Source: Jaenimonas drosophilae (taxonomy: Eukaryota; Euglenozoa; Kinetoplastea; Trypanosomatida; Trypanosomatidae). Taken from it: a stretch of 14,583 nucleotides of DNA. The notes under the pieces are model-generated. The model searched no databases. It was given only the letters and a program-made list of their open reading frames with translations, and was not told the DNA's origin. The DNA lies in the NCBI GenBank assembly GCA_030849065.1, contig JASAON010001336.1, positions 1 to 14,583 of the forward strand, written 5' to 3'. Both the position numbers and the translations under genes were made by a program. Positions 1 through 12,160 of this stretch are shown piece by piece (the first letter of the stretch is position 1; each line of letters starts with the position of its first letter).

Positions 1-337
1 TAATGCCAAGAGCAGGAGGATCTACTGGAGCAGCCGTCACGGGCATATCCTCGGAGTGGGGAGTTAGCGGAGATATTGGGAGAAAGTCCTCCGAAACCCG
101 TGTACTGGCCCGCGCAGCTAAAAAGCTCTCCGCTGCCGCATGCTGTCCATCAGCAAAAAAGGGACGGGTAGAAGCCATGGCTGGTGTAGCAAAAGAGTCA
201 CCCAAAAAGCCTGCGGTCCCAACCATGGTTTGAGTGGTGGAGTTGGGGTGCAGCAAGGATGACTCCCCAGACTCGGGCCAATCGCTGGCCGGGTCTGCCG
301 CGTCTAAACGCTCTGAACTTTCTGCGTTTGCGCTCAT
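1..337 (-). CDS. N-terminal part of an unidentified protein, cut by window edge
   Basis: The minus strand is open from the ATG at 337-335 to the window edge: 112 codons with no stop. The next in-frame stop upstream (TAG at 418-416) has no ATG between it and 337, so the start is well defined. The visible part is rich in Ser, Ala, Pro, Thr, Asp and Glu, with no signal peptide, membrane segment or recognisable domain, and it looks like a disordered N-terminal region. It lies about 340 bases downstream of the TFIIIC-like gene on the same strand, and a good pyrimidine tract with an AG sits upstream at 461-510, which fits a trans-spliced gene. I do not recognise the protein. Coding status is inferred from the long open frame and this context; an antisense overlap of plus-strand frames is much less likely because every other gene here is on the minus strand. 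Confidence 0.7.
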   Translation of the reverse strand, partial: MSANAESSERLDAADPASDWPESGESSLLHPNSTTQTMVGTAGFLGDSFATPAMASTRPFFADGQHAAAESFLAARASTRVSEDFLPISPLTPHSEDMPVTAAPVDPPALGI

Positions 338-680
338 TCTGTTGTCAAGCGAAGGACAACAACAACAGAGAAATATGCCTCCTTCTTTTGCTGTTGCAGT
401 GCGAGGAGGGTTTACCTAGCAACACTACAGAGGGTCAGTTATAGCACACCCTGTGGCGTGCTAAGTGACGTGTTCCAAGAGTTGAAGAGAGAAAACGAAA
501 AGAAAGAGTCAAAAATTGTCTGCTCCGTAGGTCGGGAGGTCTTTCATGTGAAAACGATCTGAAAACCAAACAGCTACCTGTTGGTCCTAACCATTCAGCC
601 AGCAGGATTCTTCCCCATAGCCGCCGCCTTCTCCGTCGTTGTGGCGATGGTGCCCCAATTCTCCTCAGACACGGGGCAAC
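338..680. other. Intergenic region: 3' UTR of TFIIIC-like gene and 5' UTR of partial gene
   Basis: Apart from the pyrimidine tract and AG at 461-510, I see no gene, RNA or repeat here. The TFIIIC frame stays open past its TAG down to a TGA at 437-435, but that extension translates the pyrimidine tract and does not look like protein. Confidence 0.6.
461..510 (-). promoter_or_regulatory. Predicted trans-splice site for the gene at 1-337
   Basis: On the minus strand, 510-481 is almost pure pyrimidine (runs of CTTTCTTTTC and TTTTCTCTCTTC), and the first strong AG afterwards is at 462-461 (CACTTAG). This gives a 5' UTR of about 123 nt before the ATG at 337. It is a typical kinetoplastid polypyrimidine tract plus spliced-leader acceptor, which also directs polyadenylation of the upstream TFIIIC-like mRNA. 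The site is predicted by pattern only. Confidence 0.55.
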
Positions 681-3600
681 CTACTCTGAAAATGCCGGAA
701 GTGCATTCAAAGCCAACACACGGTTGCTAGATGTCCAGCGGTAGAAATAGTAGAGATTGATGCCGGCTGCTCTCTTCACAGCCATGGTGCATTCCTCTGG
801 AACAAGAAGCTGATTGGCAACGCGCTCATACAGCGGGACGCAGGCGTAGTGCAGACGGAGAAACTGCATCGCTCGGGCAGTATTATACAGCACTTCACCA
901 GTCCTGCTTCGGTCTAACGAGATCGTGAGAGTTTGGTACTGCAAGAAGTAGTGGGTACCAGCCGAGATGCATGCCTCACGTGAGCGCGTCTTCTTTTGGT
1001 GGCTACAGAGGAAGTAGCAGAGGCCCACCATGAAGTTTAAGAAGATATCCTGTGGGCGCTGCTCCAATGCAACCAAATAAAGATTCAGCACGCGGGTGTA
1101 GGACCTCGTTTGGTAGTACCGATTTGCCAGAAGGATAAGAAGAGGAACATCACAGTGGCCTTCAGCAAAGAGGCGATACAGAACTGAGGATCGATCCTCG
1201 CAGCGGCTCAGAACGCCGTGGAGGATCTCCAGCACTTCATGCCTTTGATCTTCTGTCATGTCCTCCTGCAGCAAACGGATCCCCACGCGGTAGGCATCCT
1301 CACTCTCCCCAGATGCTAAGGCCGCACGGAGAAGCGCCAGCCGCAGCGGTCGCTCCAAAGAATGACCCATTTGCCGAAAGAAGCGTTTTTTCGAGAACCG
1401 CGTAAGAGCGACGAAGGCAAACTCCTTTGCTTCCGTGAACTTTCCAAGGAGAGCGTAGCACTCGACTATGGTCACGGCAAGATTCAAGAGCCCGTGTCGG
1501 CCAAGCACCGAAACGGCGTCTTTCACAGTAACTCGGTCTGGCAGTGCATCCCCCACTGGTGGAACTGCAATTGTAGAAGACGCATCTGCCGGGGAACTTT
1601 CCTGCGGGTCAGGTGTGTGGGTCGAAGCCTGCAGAAACAACTCTGCCATCATTGGATCCTGGAATCTTCTACTTACCTCTTCTAGCGATGGTAAATAGTC
1701 ATCCTCGTGTGCAGCACTCTCGGCATCTTCTGTGGCCTCGAACTGCTCCAAATCCAGCAAATCTTGATCGCGATCGCCAGCAGTTGAGTCCGTTGAACGG
1801 AGCTGTACTTCTCTCGGGCGGCTCCGCAGGTCGGCTGTGACAGGGTCTGGGCCTACGGTTGCTTCCCTAGACTCACCCGATGGATTGTCTGGCTCCAGAT
1901 GGCGGTGATCTTCAGGCGCAGCGTCGTCATTTTCCTCTTTTTTAATCGTCTCAAGGGCCGTTCCTTCCCAGAAGTTCTCAGCCTTCATGGTGGTTATTGC
2001 CTCCACCTCACGTCGACGTTGATCTCGGAGAGCCTGGGTATCCTCGACGTCTTTCTGACGACACAACGCGCGGGAAGAAGCCCGTCGACGATGGAAACGA
2101 AAGATGGTGGAACTATCCTTGGTTGCCTCCTCCTCCACCTCGCGTCCCCAGCCAGCGGCGATGGAGGCGGCAGCTGAAGCACCATACACAGTTGTCGTTA
2201 GGGCCGATCGTCCGCGCCGGGCAAGTTCCTGCCTGTACACCGACGTACCGGCCCTGATGGAGGCGGCCAGGGAAATAGTCAGCCGAGACCCAGCCTGTGA
2301 AGCTGCAGTTCCCGATAGCATTCCCGATAATGTGGTGGCTGGGACAATGGCAGAACTCGCTCTGGATAAGGTGGGCAATAGCACCTGCATCGTCGATCCG
2401 CGGCGAGAGGATCCAGGTGCAACGGATTGAGTGTCCCCATCCTCTGGGCTGGACAACACTAGCTCTACGAGAGAAACGCCAAGGGCAACGGCTTCAACGT
2501 ACTTGTTCGCCTTGCGGAATAATTTCACGAGCTCCGCCCCAAGCTGCATTCTCTGTAGTGACGGCTCACCATCCCTGGGAGTCAAAACCGCAATTGCCCC
2601 ATCCAAGTCTAATCGATTGTGGTACAGTAACTCCCCCAACAACAGACGAGCGCGAAGATTGAAAGGATCCATTTCCAATGCCTGGTGTAGCAAATCAACA
2701 ACCTCCGAATCCCCCTCATCTGTAGCAGATTGAAGAGAGTGCGTACACTGCGCACTTCCGTATAGTGCAGCTGCGATCACTGTTTTGAGTTCCTTCGTTT
2801 CATCACGCAATTCTTGAAGTTGATAAGATGCTGGCTCAAGCGATGAATCCATCTCCAAGTTCCCTCTTTTGTGACTTGCACGTACCTGCTCCAAATTTGA
2901 CTCCATTGTTGTTATCTCTCCTTCAAGACGATTCAGTCGAAATCGATAGTACCTCACGAGTGTACTAAATACCTCCCTGGACTCCACGTGAACTCCCACC
3001 TTCTGTAGTGCAACAGCCGCATCAAGAAGAACATCGGCATACTCCTCCATGGAGCAGGTGTCTAGCAAATGACGCAACACCTCTCGACAGGGCTGAAGGC
3101 AGTCACCCTGGTAGGCATAGGCAGTGACAAGACGAACCAGTAGGTCCGGTGGGAGCTCTAACATGGGAACGTCCAAACACGCCGAAGCATACTCAAGCAA
3201 TCGAACAGTTTGATCAAATTTCCCGGTCTCGTTTAGTAACTCTGCGTGCACATTGATGAGCGTCAAGAAATTACGCTTGGCCGTTGGAGTCTCCAGCGCG
3301 ACCTTTTGCTCCCCATACATGCCATCGATGGCTTTCGATGCTGACTCCTGCGTCGAACCCCGATGTTCATGATGAATTGTGGCTGTTGGAGTCCCAACAT
3401 CGTCAAAGTCGAACTCGTCGTTGTCCTCGCCATCCGGAGATCCAACCTCCTCTGTGGTTTTCTCACCCGCCTCCTCCTTCACACCAAAGAAGCGTACTCG
3501 CTTTGACACACGAATTTTTGATGGTTGAGGGGGCTCGGCTGAAGTGGCGGTGACCTCTGATGAACCTGGGACATCCTCTCCTTCACGTGGATTTGGCTGA

Positions 3601-4253
3601 GCTACTGTCACAGAAAAGGCGTTTTGCAGGCTGCTCACAATAAGTCGTTCCAACGACGACCACTTTCCCGTCTGGAAGAAGAGAGAGGAGAGAAGCGAGA
3701 ACACCTCAAAATCTTGGCATTGGCTACTATTCCACAAGGGAACCAAAACTGATGTGGCGCGACGGATCTCTCCAAGTCCAATCAACAAGTCGGCAAGCTG
3801 AAGCTGTAGCATTCGATACCGCCCCCCATCGTGCTTCTCCAAAGACGAGAGTCGCTGTAGGCACACAACGGACTTGTAGAATAGCTGTTTGGCGAGGAAC
3901 TCATGAAGCAGCTCCTCCCAAAGCACGACATCCTTGGCTAAAAAAGCTTGCACCAAACGTAAATCACTCGCTCGGTCAAAGTGTCCTTTGGACTCCGCAA
4001 TGACAGCCAAGAGAGCAAATAGATGGGCAGTGGGTCTAATTCGAAGAGCCAAAGTAGCCTCCTGTTCCGCACGACCGCTATCCCCGTTCAAAAATGCCGA
4101 CTGTGCTTCGGCTACGTGCTGTTGAAATCGCTGGTGCAGTTGCGAAGATGAAAACTCCCTTCGGCTAACCCGGCGGACGCGCTTTGTATTGGCACCAATT
4201 GTCAGCTCGGATACCACATCGCGGCTTCTTTTGGCTGCCACCGCCCTCTTCAT
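681..4253 (-). CDS. TPR protein resembling TFIIIC subunit tau131 / GTF3C3 (TFC4)
   Basis: About 1190 residues, ending in TAG. In the yeast and human family this TPR subunit of TFIIIC binds promoter DNA with its partners and recruits TFIIIB to tRNA and other Pol III genes in the nucleus. Seen here: a basic N-terminus with clustered Lys/Arg (possible nuclear signal); an N-terminal TPR array at about residues 40-215 with the family-like pattern LWEELLHEFLAKQLFYKSV; an acidic stretch at about 260-290; more TPR-like helices at 325-420 and 515-600; a coiled coil at 440-495; a long low-complexity part at about 610-900; and a C-terminal TPR block from about 910. That block contains NFMVGLCYFLCSHQKKTRSR and then EVLYNTARAMQFLRLHY, matching in order the C-terminal end of GTF3C3 proteins as I know them. 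The start is the ATG at 4253, the first after the splice acceptor near 4339. A longer frame from 4469 adds 72 Leu/Phe/Ser-rich residues that only translate the pyrimidine tract. Assignment is by recalled similarity; another TPR scaffold is the alternative. Confidence 0.72.
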   Translation of the reverse strand: MKRAVAAKRSRDVVSELTIGANTKRVRRVSRREFSSSQLHQRFQQHVAEAQSAFLNGDSGRAEQEATLALRIRPTAHLFALLAVIAESKGHFDRASDLRLVQAFLAKDVVLWEELLHEFLAKQLFYKSVVCLQRLSSLEKHDGGRYRMLQLQLADLLIGLGEIRRATSVLVPLWNSSQCQDFEVFSLLSSLFFQTGKWSSLERLIVSSLQNAFSVTVAQPNPREGEDVPGSSEVTATSAEPPQPSKIRVSKRVRFFGVKEEAGEKTTEEVGSPDGEDNDEFDFDDVGTPTATIHHEHRGSTQESASKAIDGMYGEQKVALETPTAKRNFLTLINVHAELLNETGKFDQTVRLLEYASACLDVPMLELPPDLLVRLVTAYAYQGDCLQPCREVLRHLLDTCSMEEYADVLLDAAVALQKVGVHVESREVFSTLVRYYRFRLNRLEGEITTMESNLEQVRASHKRGNLEMDSSLEPASYQLQELRDETKELKTVIAAALYGSAQCTHSLQSATDEGDSEVVDLLHQALEMDPFNLRARLLLGELLYHNRLDLDGAIAVLTPRDGEPSLQRMQLGAELVKLFRKANKYVEAVALGVSLVELVLSSPEDGDTQSVAPGSSRRGSTMQVLLPTLSRASSAIVPATTLSGMLSGTAASQAGSRLTISLAASIRAGTSVYRQELARRGRSALTTTVYGASAAASIAAGWGREVEEEATKDSSTIFRFHRRRASSRALCRQKDVEDTQALRDQRRREVEAITTMKAENFWEGTALETIKKEENDDAAPEDHRHLEPDNPSGESREATVGPDPVTADLRSRPREVQLRSTDSTAGDRDQDLLDLEQFEATEDAESAAHEDDYLPSLEEVSRRFQDPMMAELFLQASTHTPDPQESSPADASSTIAVPPVGDALPDRVTVKDAVSVLGRHGLLNLAVTIVECYALLGKFTEAKEFAFVALTRFSKKRFFRQMGHSLERPLRLALLRAALASGESEDAYRVGIRLLQEDMTEDQRHEVLEILHGVLSRCEDRSSVLYRLFAEGHCDVPLLILLANRYYQTRSYTRVLNLYLVALEQRPQDIFLNFMVGLCYFLCSHQKKTRSREACISAGTHYFLQYQTLTISLDRSRTGEVLYNTARAMQFLRLHYACVPLYERVANQLLVPEECTMAVKRAAGINLYYFYRWTSSNRVLALNALPAFSE

Positions 4254-4797
4254 ATCCAAGAAGCGGAATAATGTGAAATTGTGATGTCTATGATAAGCAA
4301 CGCTCACGGGATAACCAAGTTTGCGAAGCGTCTGTACGCTCAGCAGAAGAACAAATGCAAATATAGAGAGGAGAGAGAACAGGAATAGGGAAATTGAGCG
4401 AAGAAACGTTAGACAAACAATCAGACTAATCAGAGCAAAGCACCTCAGTCTCCGCAGAGAGCTGAGCATTGGAAAAAAAATAAGCCTGGTTGGGGGAAAT
4501 AAGCGTGGGTCAACTCCCTCGCTGCATGCCGAACGACCCCGACGAGGGTTTCACTTACGTCCTATACGTACAGCTTCACTTCAATCTTCGGTGAACCTGT
4601 CCGCATTCTCTATTCTGTCCTCAGTCAATCTCTCGATGCACAATCCTGAAGTGGATGCACAATTTTATGGAGACACTTCACCGTTTTCATGCATTGCCTG
4701 GTAGATTCCATTGGGTGTAGTACGAGTAACAGAGCAGAGAATCGGGAGATGAGTTCAGAATCCTCCTTCCGCGCATCGGAAGCGACATTCAGCACGA
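4254..4797. other. Intergenic region between Sec61 beta-like and TFIIIC-like genes
   Basis: The stretch holds the 3' UTR of the Sec61 beta-like gene and the splice signals and 5' UTR of the TFIIIC-like gene. Plus-strand frames here are short and carry no recognisable protein. I see no RNA gene or repeat. Confidence 0.5.
4339..4391 (-). promoter_or_regulatory. Predicted trans-splice site of the TFIIIC-like gene
   Basis: Minus-strand 4391-4342 is pyrimidine-rich (TTCTCTCTCCTCTCTA, then TTTGTTCTTCTGC) and is followed by GAG with its AG at 4340-4339. A 5' UTR of about 85 nt with no upstream ATG then leads to the ATG at 4253. This decides the start, because any ATG above 4391 lies before the acceptor. 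Confidence 0.6.
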
Positions 4798-4968
4798 TTA
4801 CTTAGCGCCAGAAAACTTGACGAAAAAGTGCAGTAAGATCACTGACACCACAAAGGTCGCGCAAATAAAGAGGAAGTGCATCGGCTGGACAGGAAAGCCA
4901 ACTGGCTCAAGGTCATGCACTTGACGTGGTGGTGCGATGCCCCCAGACTTGCGTTGCATACCCTTCAT
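4798..4968 (-). CDS. Small tail-anchored protein, Sec61 beta-like translocon subunit
   Basis: A 56-residue frame, ATG at 4968-4966 and TAA at 4800-4798. The first 29 residues are hydrophilic (KSGGIAPPRQVHDLEP), followed by GFPVQPMHFLF and one hydrophobic segment at about residues 31-50, and it ends a few residues later in FFVKFSGAK. This layout (short cytosolic N-terminus, a Gly/Pro/Val-Pro junction, one C-terminal membrane helix ending in Phe/His/Lys and a tiny tail) is that of Sec61 beta/Sbh1/SecG-type subunits, which sit next to the Sec61 channel in the ER membrane and help in protein translocation. It is shorter than the human (96 aa) and yeast (about 80 aa) proteins because the N-terminal low-complexity part is reduced. 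A short 5' UTR is predicted, with acceptors at 4979 and 4976 after CTTCTCTCTTC. The identity rests on a short motif, so another tail-anchored microprotein is possible. Confidence 0.68.
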   Translation of the reverse strand: MKGMQRKSGGIAPPRQVHDLEPVGFPVQPMHFLFICATFVVSVILLHFFVKFSGAK

Positions 4969-5336
4969 GTTTTTTCTGCTCGTCGAAGAGAGAAGTGATA
5001 AGGAGCGGCGGAGAAGCTGCTTTCAGAGGAGAAATGAGATTACTGTACCCGGTGGGTCGTTATCTCGTAGGAGGGCAGGTTGTATAAATCTATTCGTCCA
5101 GAAAACCAGAATGAAAGAAGAACGACGAAGTGCTGTGCATGCAAAAGCACAAGTTGACAGCGTGGAATGGCAATAAGCAACTAAAAATGGTCGACTACCC
5201 GATTGTTGGAAGCCGTAAATGTTCTCGCCCCCACCTCTTGGTTCCTTATCCACTGTACAAGCGATCTATGAGTAATAGCTCTATATCGGCTTCTAAAACA
5301 CAGACTTTCCTGCCTTGACTCTCCCTTTCTCTTCGG
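4969..5336. other. Intergenic region upstream of Sec61 beta-like gene
   Basis: This is the 3' UTR of the coiled-coil gene followed by the splice signals of the Sec61 beta-like gene (pyrimidine tract at about 4983-5025, AG at 4979 and 4976). No coding region on either strand looks convincing, and I saw no repeat or RNA gene. Confidence 0.5.
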
Positions 5337-6965
5337 TCAATCGAGGGCACTCATGGGGAAAGAAACAGGTAAGTGCACGCTGTTAGTAGGTATGTTCGTC
5401 TTCATGTCAGCGAACTGGCGCTCTTTCATGAGAAGGGCACGCACTAGCTCCCTGCACTGGCTTTCTAGGTTTTGGATTCTGTTATGAAGGAATGTGCGCT
5501 CATCAGTCGATTCCTCGGTCCCTTTGATGGATAGGTCTGCCCATGCACAACGAGTCGGTGCATTAGTGTCAACCGGGAGACTTTCTCCGTGATCGAACGA
5601 GGATGACGCGCTGACGCTAACAGTTGATGTGCTTGCAGGATGAGCAGTGTTGTCACCACTTCTCTCGCAGGAATTCTGCCTAGGTGATTTGGACAACTGG
5701 ACCTCCCTCGTGCTGGTGCACTCTCTCATACCAGCAGCTGATTGATCAGCCAACCTATTTCGGGGAATCTCTTCATCATGTGCGCTTGTCTCAGTTGAGA
5801 AATCATCTCCCGTCGGTTCGTGGGGAGGTGTTCGGAGTGGGGGATGGATTTGGGCTTGATCCAGTCCTCGAAAAGTTTTTGATTCTTCAATGGAGTGGGG
5901 AGAAAGGGTAGATTCCAGGGGCCTTGAATCACCGCCATGAACTGCGACAGACGGACTCCTGAACTCTGAACTATCAGCCCAAAGGGTTTGGGTAGACATA
6001 TCACTGACTCTAAGCCTCCCATGCCTACTCCCAACGTCCCTTCGGATGCCATTCTGTTGGTAATAGATTGCGGTCTCCCCTCCTAATGCGCTACCTTGAT
6101 CACATTCCTCCCATTCCCCTGCGCGCCATGCGGAAGTTTCACCCACTACTATCCCATCGCCACTATTCTCTTGTTCGTTTTTCCTATCGTCAATCTTGTT
6201 CACACCCTTCTTGCTGGTGAGTTCGTAGAAGTTCAGCTTGGCTTCGAAATGCGCAGCGAGGTTGGCCATCTCGCATTTATGTATCGCAATCCGATCCGAT
6301 GCCAACGTGAGTTCTTCCCGCAGTCCCAATCGCTCCTCCTCCATGGCAGAAAGAGACTTCTGCAAGTCATCTATGATACCATAACACTTCCGTAACTCTC
6401 TCTGCATTTCAATAAACTCCACGATGGATTGCCGGCTATGGATACAATGAGGATCAGAGCATGAAGCGGGGCCTTGTGAACTTCGCGCAGCTTCTGAGCT
6501 CTTTGTACCGACTGCGCCGACACTATCTCCATCAAAACCTCCCCGATCTGTTGGTACAGTGTCGGGAAAGCTACCAGTCCTCCTCTTTGATTGCTCGCCT
6601 TCTGAAGCAACTGCTGAGATATTTGTGGTACGGTGACACTCACCAACTCCGAGAGCCTTGTTTTTTGATTTGCCACTGTCACGGGGGTTGGAGAGATTGC
6701 TCATTGGCAGAGGAGCATCACCTAGCTGCTCACTGCATCTTGGTGCCGCTAAGGGCGATGCTGCCCTACTCGCGCCCCTTGCGGACTTGGCGAGCCTGGT
6801 GTGGTATCGACGCAACAATGGGGCCTCGGTATCGCTCTGTGAATCATTTGTGGAGTTCTTCACTGCTGCCTTGAACTCCGTTGTTGGATAGTAATTAAAC
6901 GATCCAAACTCAGATCGGTAGCTTGGAACGCGTGCCTCTGATTGTGGGCTTCGGTGACTCTTCAT
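5337..6965 (-). CDS. Unidentified coiled-coil protein
   Basis: 542 residues from the ATG at 6965 to a TGA at 5339-5337. A frame 10 codons longer would start at a GTG, so it was trimmed. Residues 1-175 are Ser/Arg/Gly/Pro-rich and probably disordered, with a small Cys/His cluster (SCSDPHCIHSR) near residue 170. A strong coiled coil follows at about 178-252 (heptad-like IIDDLQKSLSAMEEERLGL). The next 240 residues are again Ser/Thr/Glu-rich, and a second short helix (NRIQNLESQCRELVRALL) lies near the C-terminus. There is no signal peptide, membrane segment or catalytic motif. Such proteins in trypanosomatids are often cytoskeletal or basal-body components, but nothing in the sequence proves that. 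The 5' region offers two splice acceptors, one of which would retain a short upstream reading frame. Confidence 0.7.
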   Translation of the reverse strand: MKSHRSPQSEARVPSYRSEFGSFNYYPTTEFKAAVKNSTNDSQSDTEAPLLRRYHTRLAKSARGASRAASPLAAPRCSEQLGDAPLPMSNLSNPRDSGKSKNKALGVGECHRTTNISAVASEGEQSKRRTGSFPDTVPTDRGGFDGDSVGAVGTKSSEAARSSQGPASCSDPHCIHSRQSIVEFIEMQRELRKCYGIIDDLQKSLSAMEEERLGLREELTLASDRIAIHKCEMANLAAHFEAKLNFYELTSKKGVNKIDDRKNEQENSGDGIVVGETSAWRAGEWEECDQGSALGGETAIYYQQNGIRRDVGSRHGRLRVSDMSTQTLWADSSEFRSPSVAVHGGDSRPLESTLSPHSIEESKTFRGLDQAQIHPPLRTPPHEPTGDDFSTETSAHDEEIPRNRLADQSAAGMRECTSTREVQLSKSPRQNSCERSGDNTAHPASTSTVSVSASSSFDHGESLPVDTNAPTRCAWADLSIKGTEESTDERTFLHNRIQNLESQCRELVRALLMKERQFADMKTNIPTNSVHLPVSFPMSALD

Positions 6966-6974
6966 GAGCTGTCG

Positions 6975-7005
6975 CTGAATGATCAGAAAAAACACGAGAG
7001 GGGAG
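6975..7005 (-). promoter_or_regulatory. Proximal splice acceptor of coiled-coil gene
   Basis: Minus-strand tract CTCCCCTCTCGTGTTTTTTC followed by TGATCATTCAG, with its AG at 6976-6975. Use of this site leaves a 9-nt 5' UTR and removes the short upstream frame at 7009-6983. Pattern-based prediction. Confidence 0.45.
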
Positions 7006-7009
7006 TCAT
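6983..7009 (-). other. Upstream short reading frame (8 codons plus stop)
   Basis: An ATG at 7009-7007 opens a frame of eight codons ending in TGA at 6985-6983, 17 nt before the main ATG of the coiled-coil gene. It is present only in mRNAs spliced at the distal acceptor near 7056. Upstream frames generally lower translation of the main frame; whether this one does is not known. Confidence 0.4.
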
Positions 7010-7055
7010 GATGGGTCTGTCAATAATTCGATTGAGGAGGCGACAAATCTGCCAG

Positions 7056-7094
7056 CTAATGGAGAAGCGGCAAAGGTAAAAAAAAAAAAAAAAG
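7056..7094 (-). promoter_or_regulatory. Distal poly-T tract and acceptor of coiled-coil gene
   Basis: Minus-strand run of about 16 T, then ACCTTTGCCGCTTCTCCATTAG with its AG at 7057-7056. It is one of the longest homopolymer pyrimidine runs in the window. Splicing here gives a 5' UTR of about 90 nt. The exact run length is uncertain in any assembly. Confidence 0.5.
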
Positions 7095-7123
7095 CTCCTG
7101 CAGCAAGCTGATGAAAGTCCGTG

Positions 7124-7573
7124 CTACCGATCGTACTTGTCTGGAAGTCGCACCCATTTCATTTGCTGTGTTGGCGACTTTACCGAAGTCTTTCGAAATC
7201 GAGCAACCGGACACTCTTCCTGCACAGCGTGGCCCAGTTGCTCAATCTGCAACGGAGTTGCATCCGGAGCGTCAACTACTACTGTCATTCCACCTTCGGG
7301 TGTCTTCTCAAATTTGATGTTCTTCAGATCAATTCCTTGGCGACGAGCAATGTCGCGCGCGTGAGACTCGCTACACCACTCGAGCGCCTTATCGAGGAAC
7401 CCACCGAGGGGGCCACCAAAAGCGCCATTGCCAGCTGAGCCTGCTGCAAAACTCCCCGGGAAACCACCACGACCACCAGCGGCAGTGGATCCTGATCCGC
7501 TCTGGCGAAACCCTTTCGAGAACCCCGAAGTGAAGCTACCAAAAAAACGTTGTGAAATGGAGCGTCGAAGCAT
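7124..7573 (-). CDS. Short OsmC-like protein with probable mitochondrial presequence
   Basis: 149 residues, ATG at 7573, stop TAG. A longer frame starting at TTG (7588) was rejected. The N-terminus MLRRSISQRFFGSF is basic and hydroxylated without acids, like a mitochondrial import signal. Residues 25-60 are a Gly/Ser/Ala linker. From about residue 60 the sequence resembles the C-terminal half of OsmC/Ohr proteins: a helix with Cys67 (ALEWCSESHARDIARRQGI), a strand (IKFE...GMTVVVDA), then a helix ending in ECPVARFR with Cys121 in a CPV motif. OsmC/Ohr enzymes use two such cysteines to reduce organic hydroperoxides. The N-terminal beta half of a normal OsmC (about 140 aa domain) is missing, so peroxidase activity is doubtful. 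It could be a degenerate, structural or RNA-associated mitochondrial protein. Gene status is well supported by context and a conserved-looking C-terminal half. Confidence 0.6.
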   Translation of the reverse strand: MLRRSISQRFFGSFTSGFSKGFRQSGSGSTAAGGRGGFPGSFAAGSAGNGAFGGPLGGFLDKALEWCSESHARDIARRQGIDLKNIKFEKTPEGGMTVVVDAPDATPLQIEQLGHAVQEECPVARFRKTSVKSPTQQMKWVRLPDKYDR

Positions 7574-7931
7574 ACCAATATCCTTCAACCAGAGTCACGG
7601 GAAACGAAGAGTAAGAAGACCAATGAATCTTCGATTATTCCACTTACTTCCATCTCAACAAATACACCGCAGAGAAGTTCCATCTCGTGTAACCCACGAC
7701 ATCAAATTGCTCACATGCCATCGCGTAAATGGCTTTTCTTTGTCACCTTTTGAAGTGCCCTGTCTCCTCTCACCACTCTGGCACGAGAGATAAAAAATTA
7801 ACGATAAACTCCCAATCTCACACGTCCTCTCGTTCTTCAGTCAACCACAGAACTAACCGAAAATAGGAAGGAAACGACGGGCACCGGTGTTTCCTTCAAG
7901 TCAAAAAAAACATCAATTCTTTCCATAGTCA
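7574..7931. other. Intergenic region: 3' UTR of glycosomal GPI copy and 5' end of OsmC-like gene
   Basis: It contains the minus-strand tract TCTTCTTACTCTTCGTTTCC (7619-7600) with an AG near 7584-7583, giving a very short 5' UTR for the OsmC-like gene. It also holds a 31-nt hairpin at 7867-7897 listed separately. There is no gene on either strand and no resemblance to the region downstream of the other GPI copy. Confidence 0.5.
7867..7897 (-). repeat. Hairpin in 3' UTR of the -SHL GPI gene
   Basis: Perfect 9-nt arms GAAGGAAAC (7867-7875) and GTTTCCTTC (7889-7897). The stem continues with a G:T pair, one mismatch and three G:C pairs around a 3-nt loop. It starts about 35 nt after the stop codon and no counterpart is seen after the other copy. 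A role in mRNA stability or processing is only a possibility. Confidence 0.5.
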
Positions 7932-12100
<4,169 letters not shown>

Positions 12101-12160
12101 TTGAGGAGAGATGTTGCAACGATAATGAAAAATAGTATCTGCGGAGGGATGGGAATGACG

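Noticed and set aside
435..680. Open frame continuing about 80 codons past the TAG of the TFIIIC-like gene
   Set aside because: The extension contains an Arg run and then translates the next gene's pyrimidine tract, and the known family ends near the TAG. It is untranslated sequence, not evidence of readthrough.
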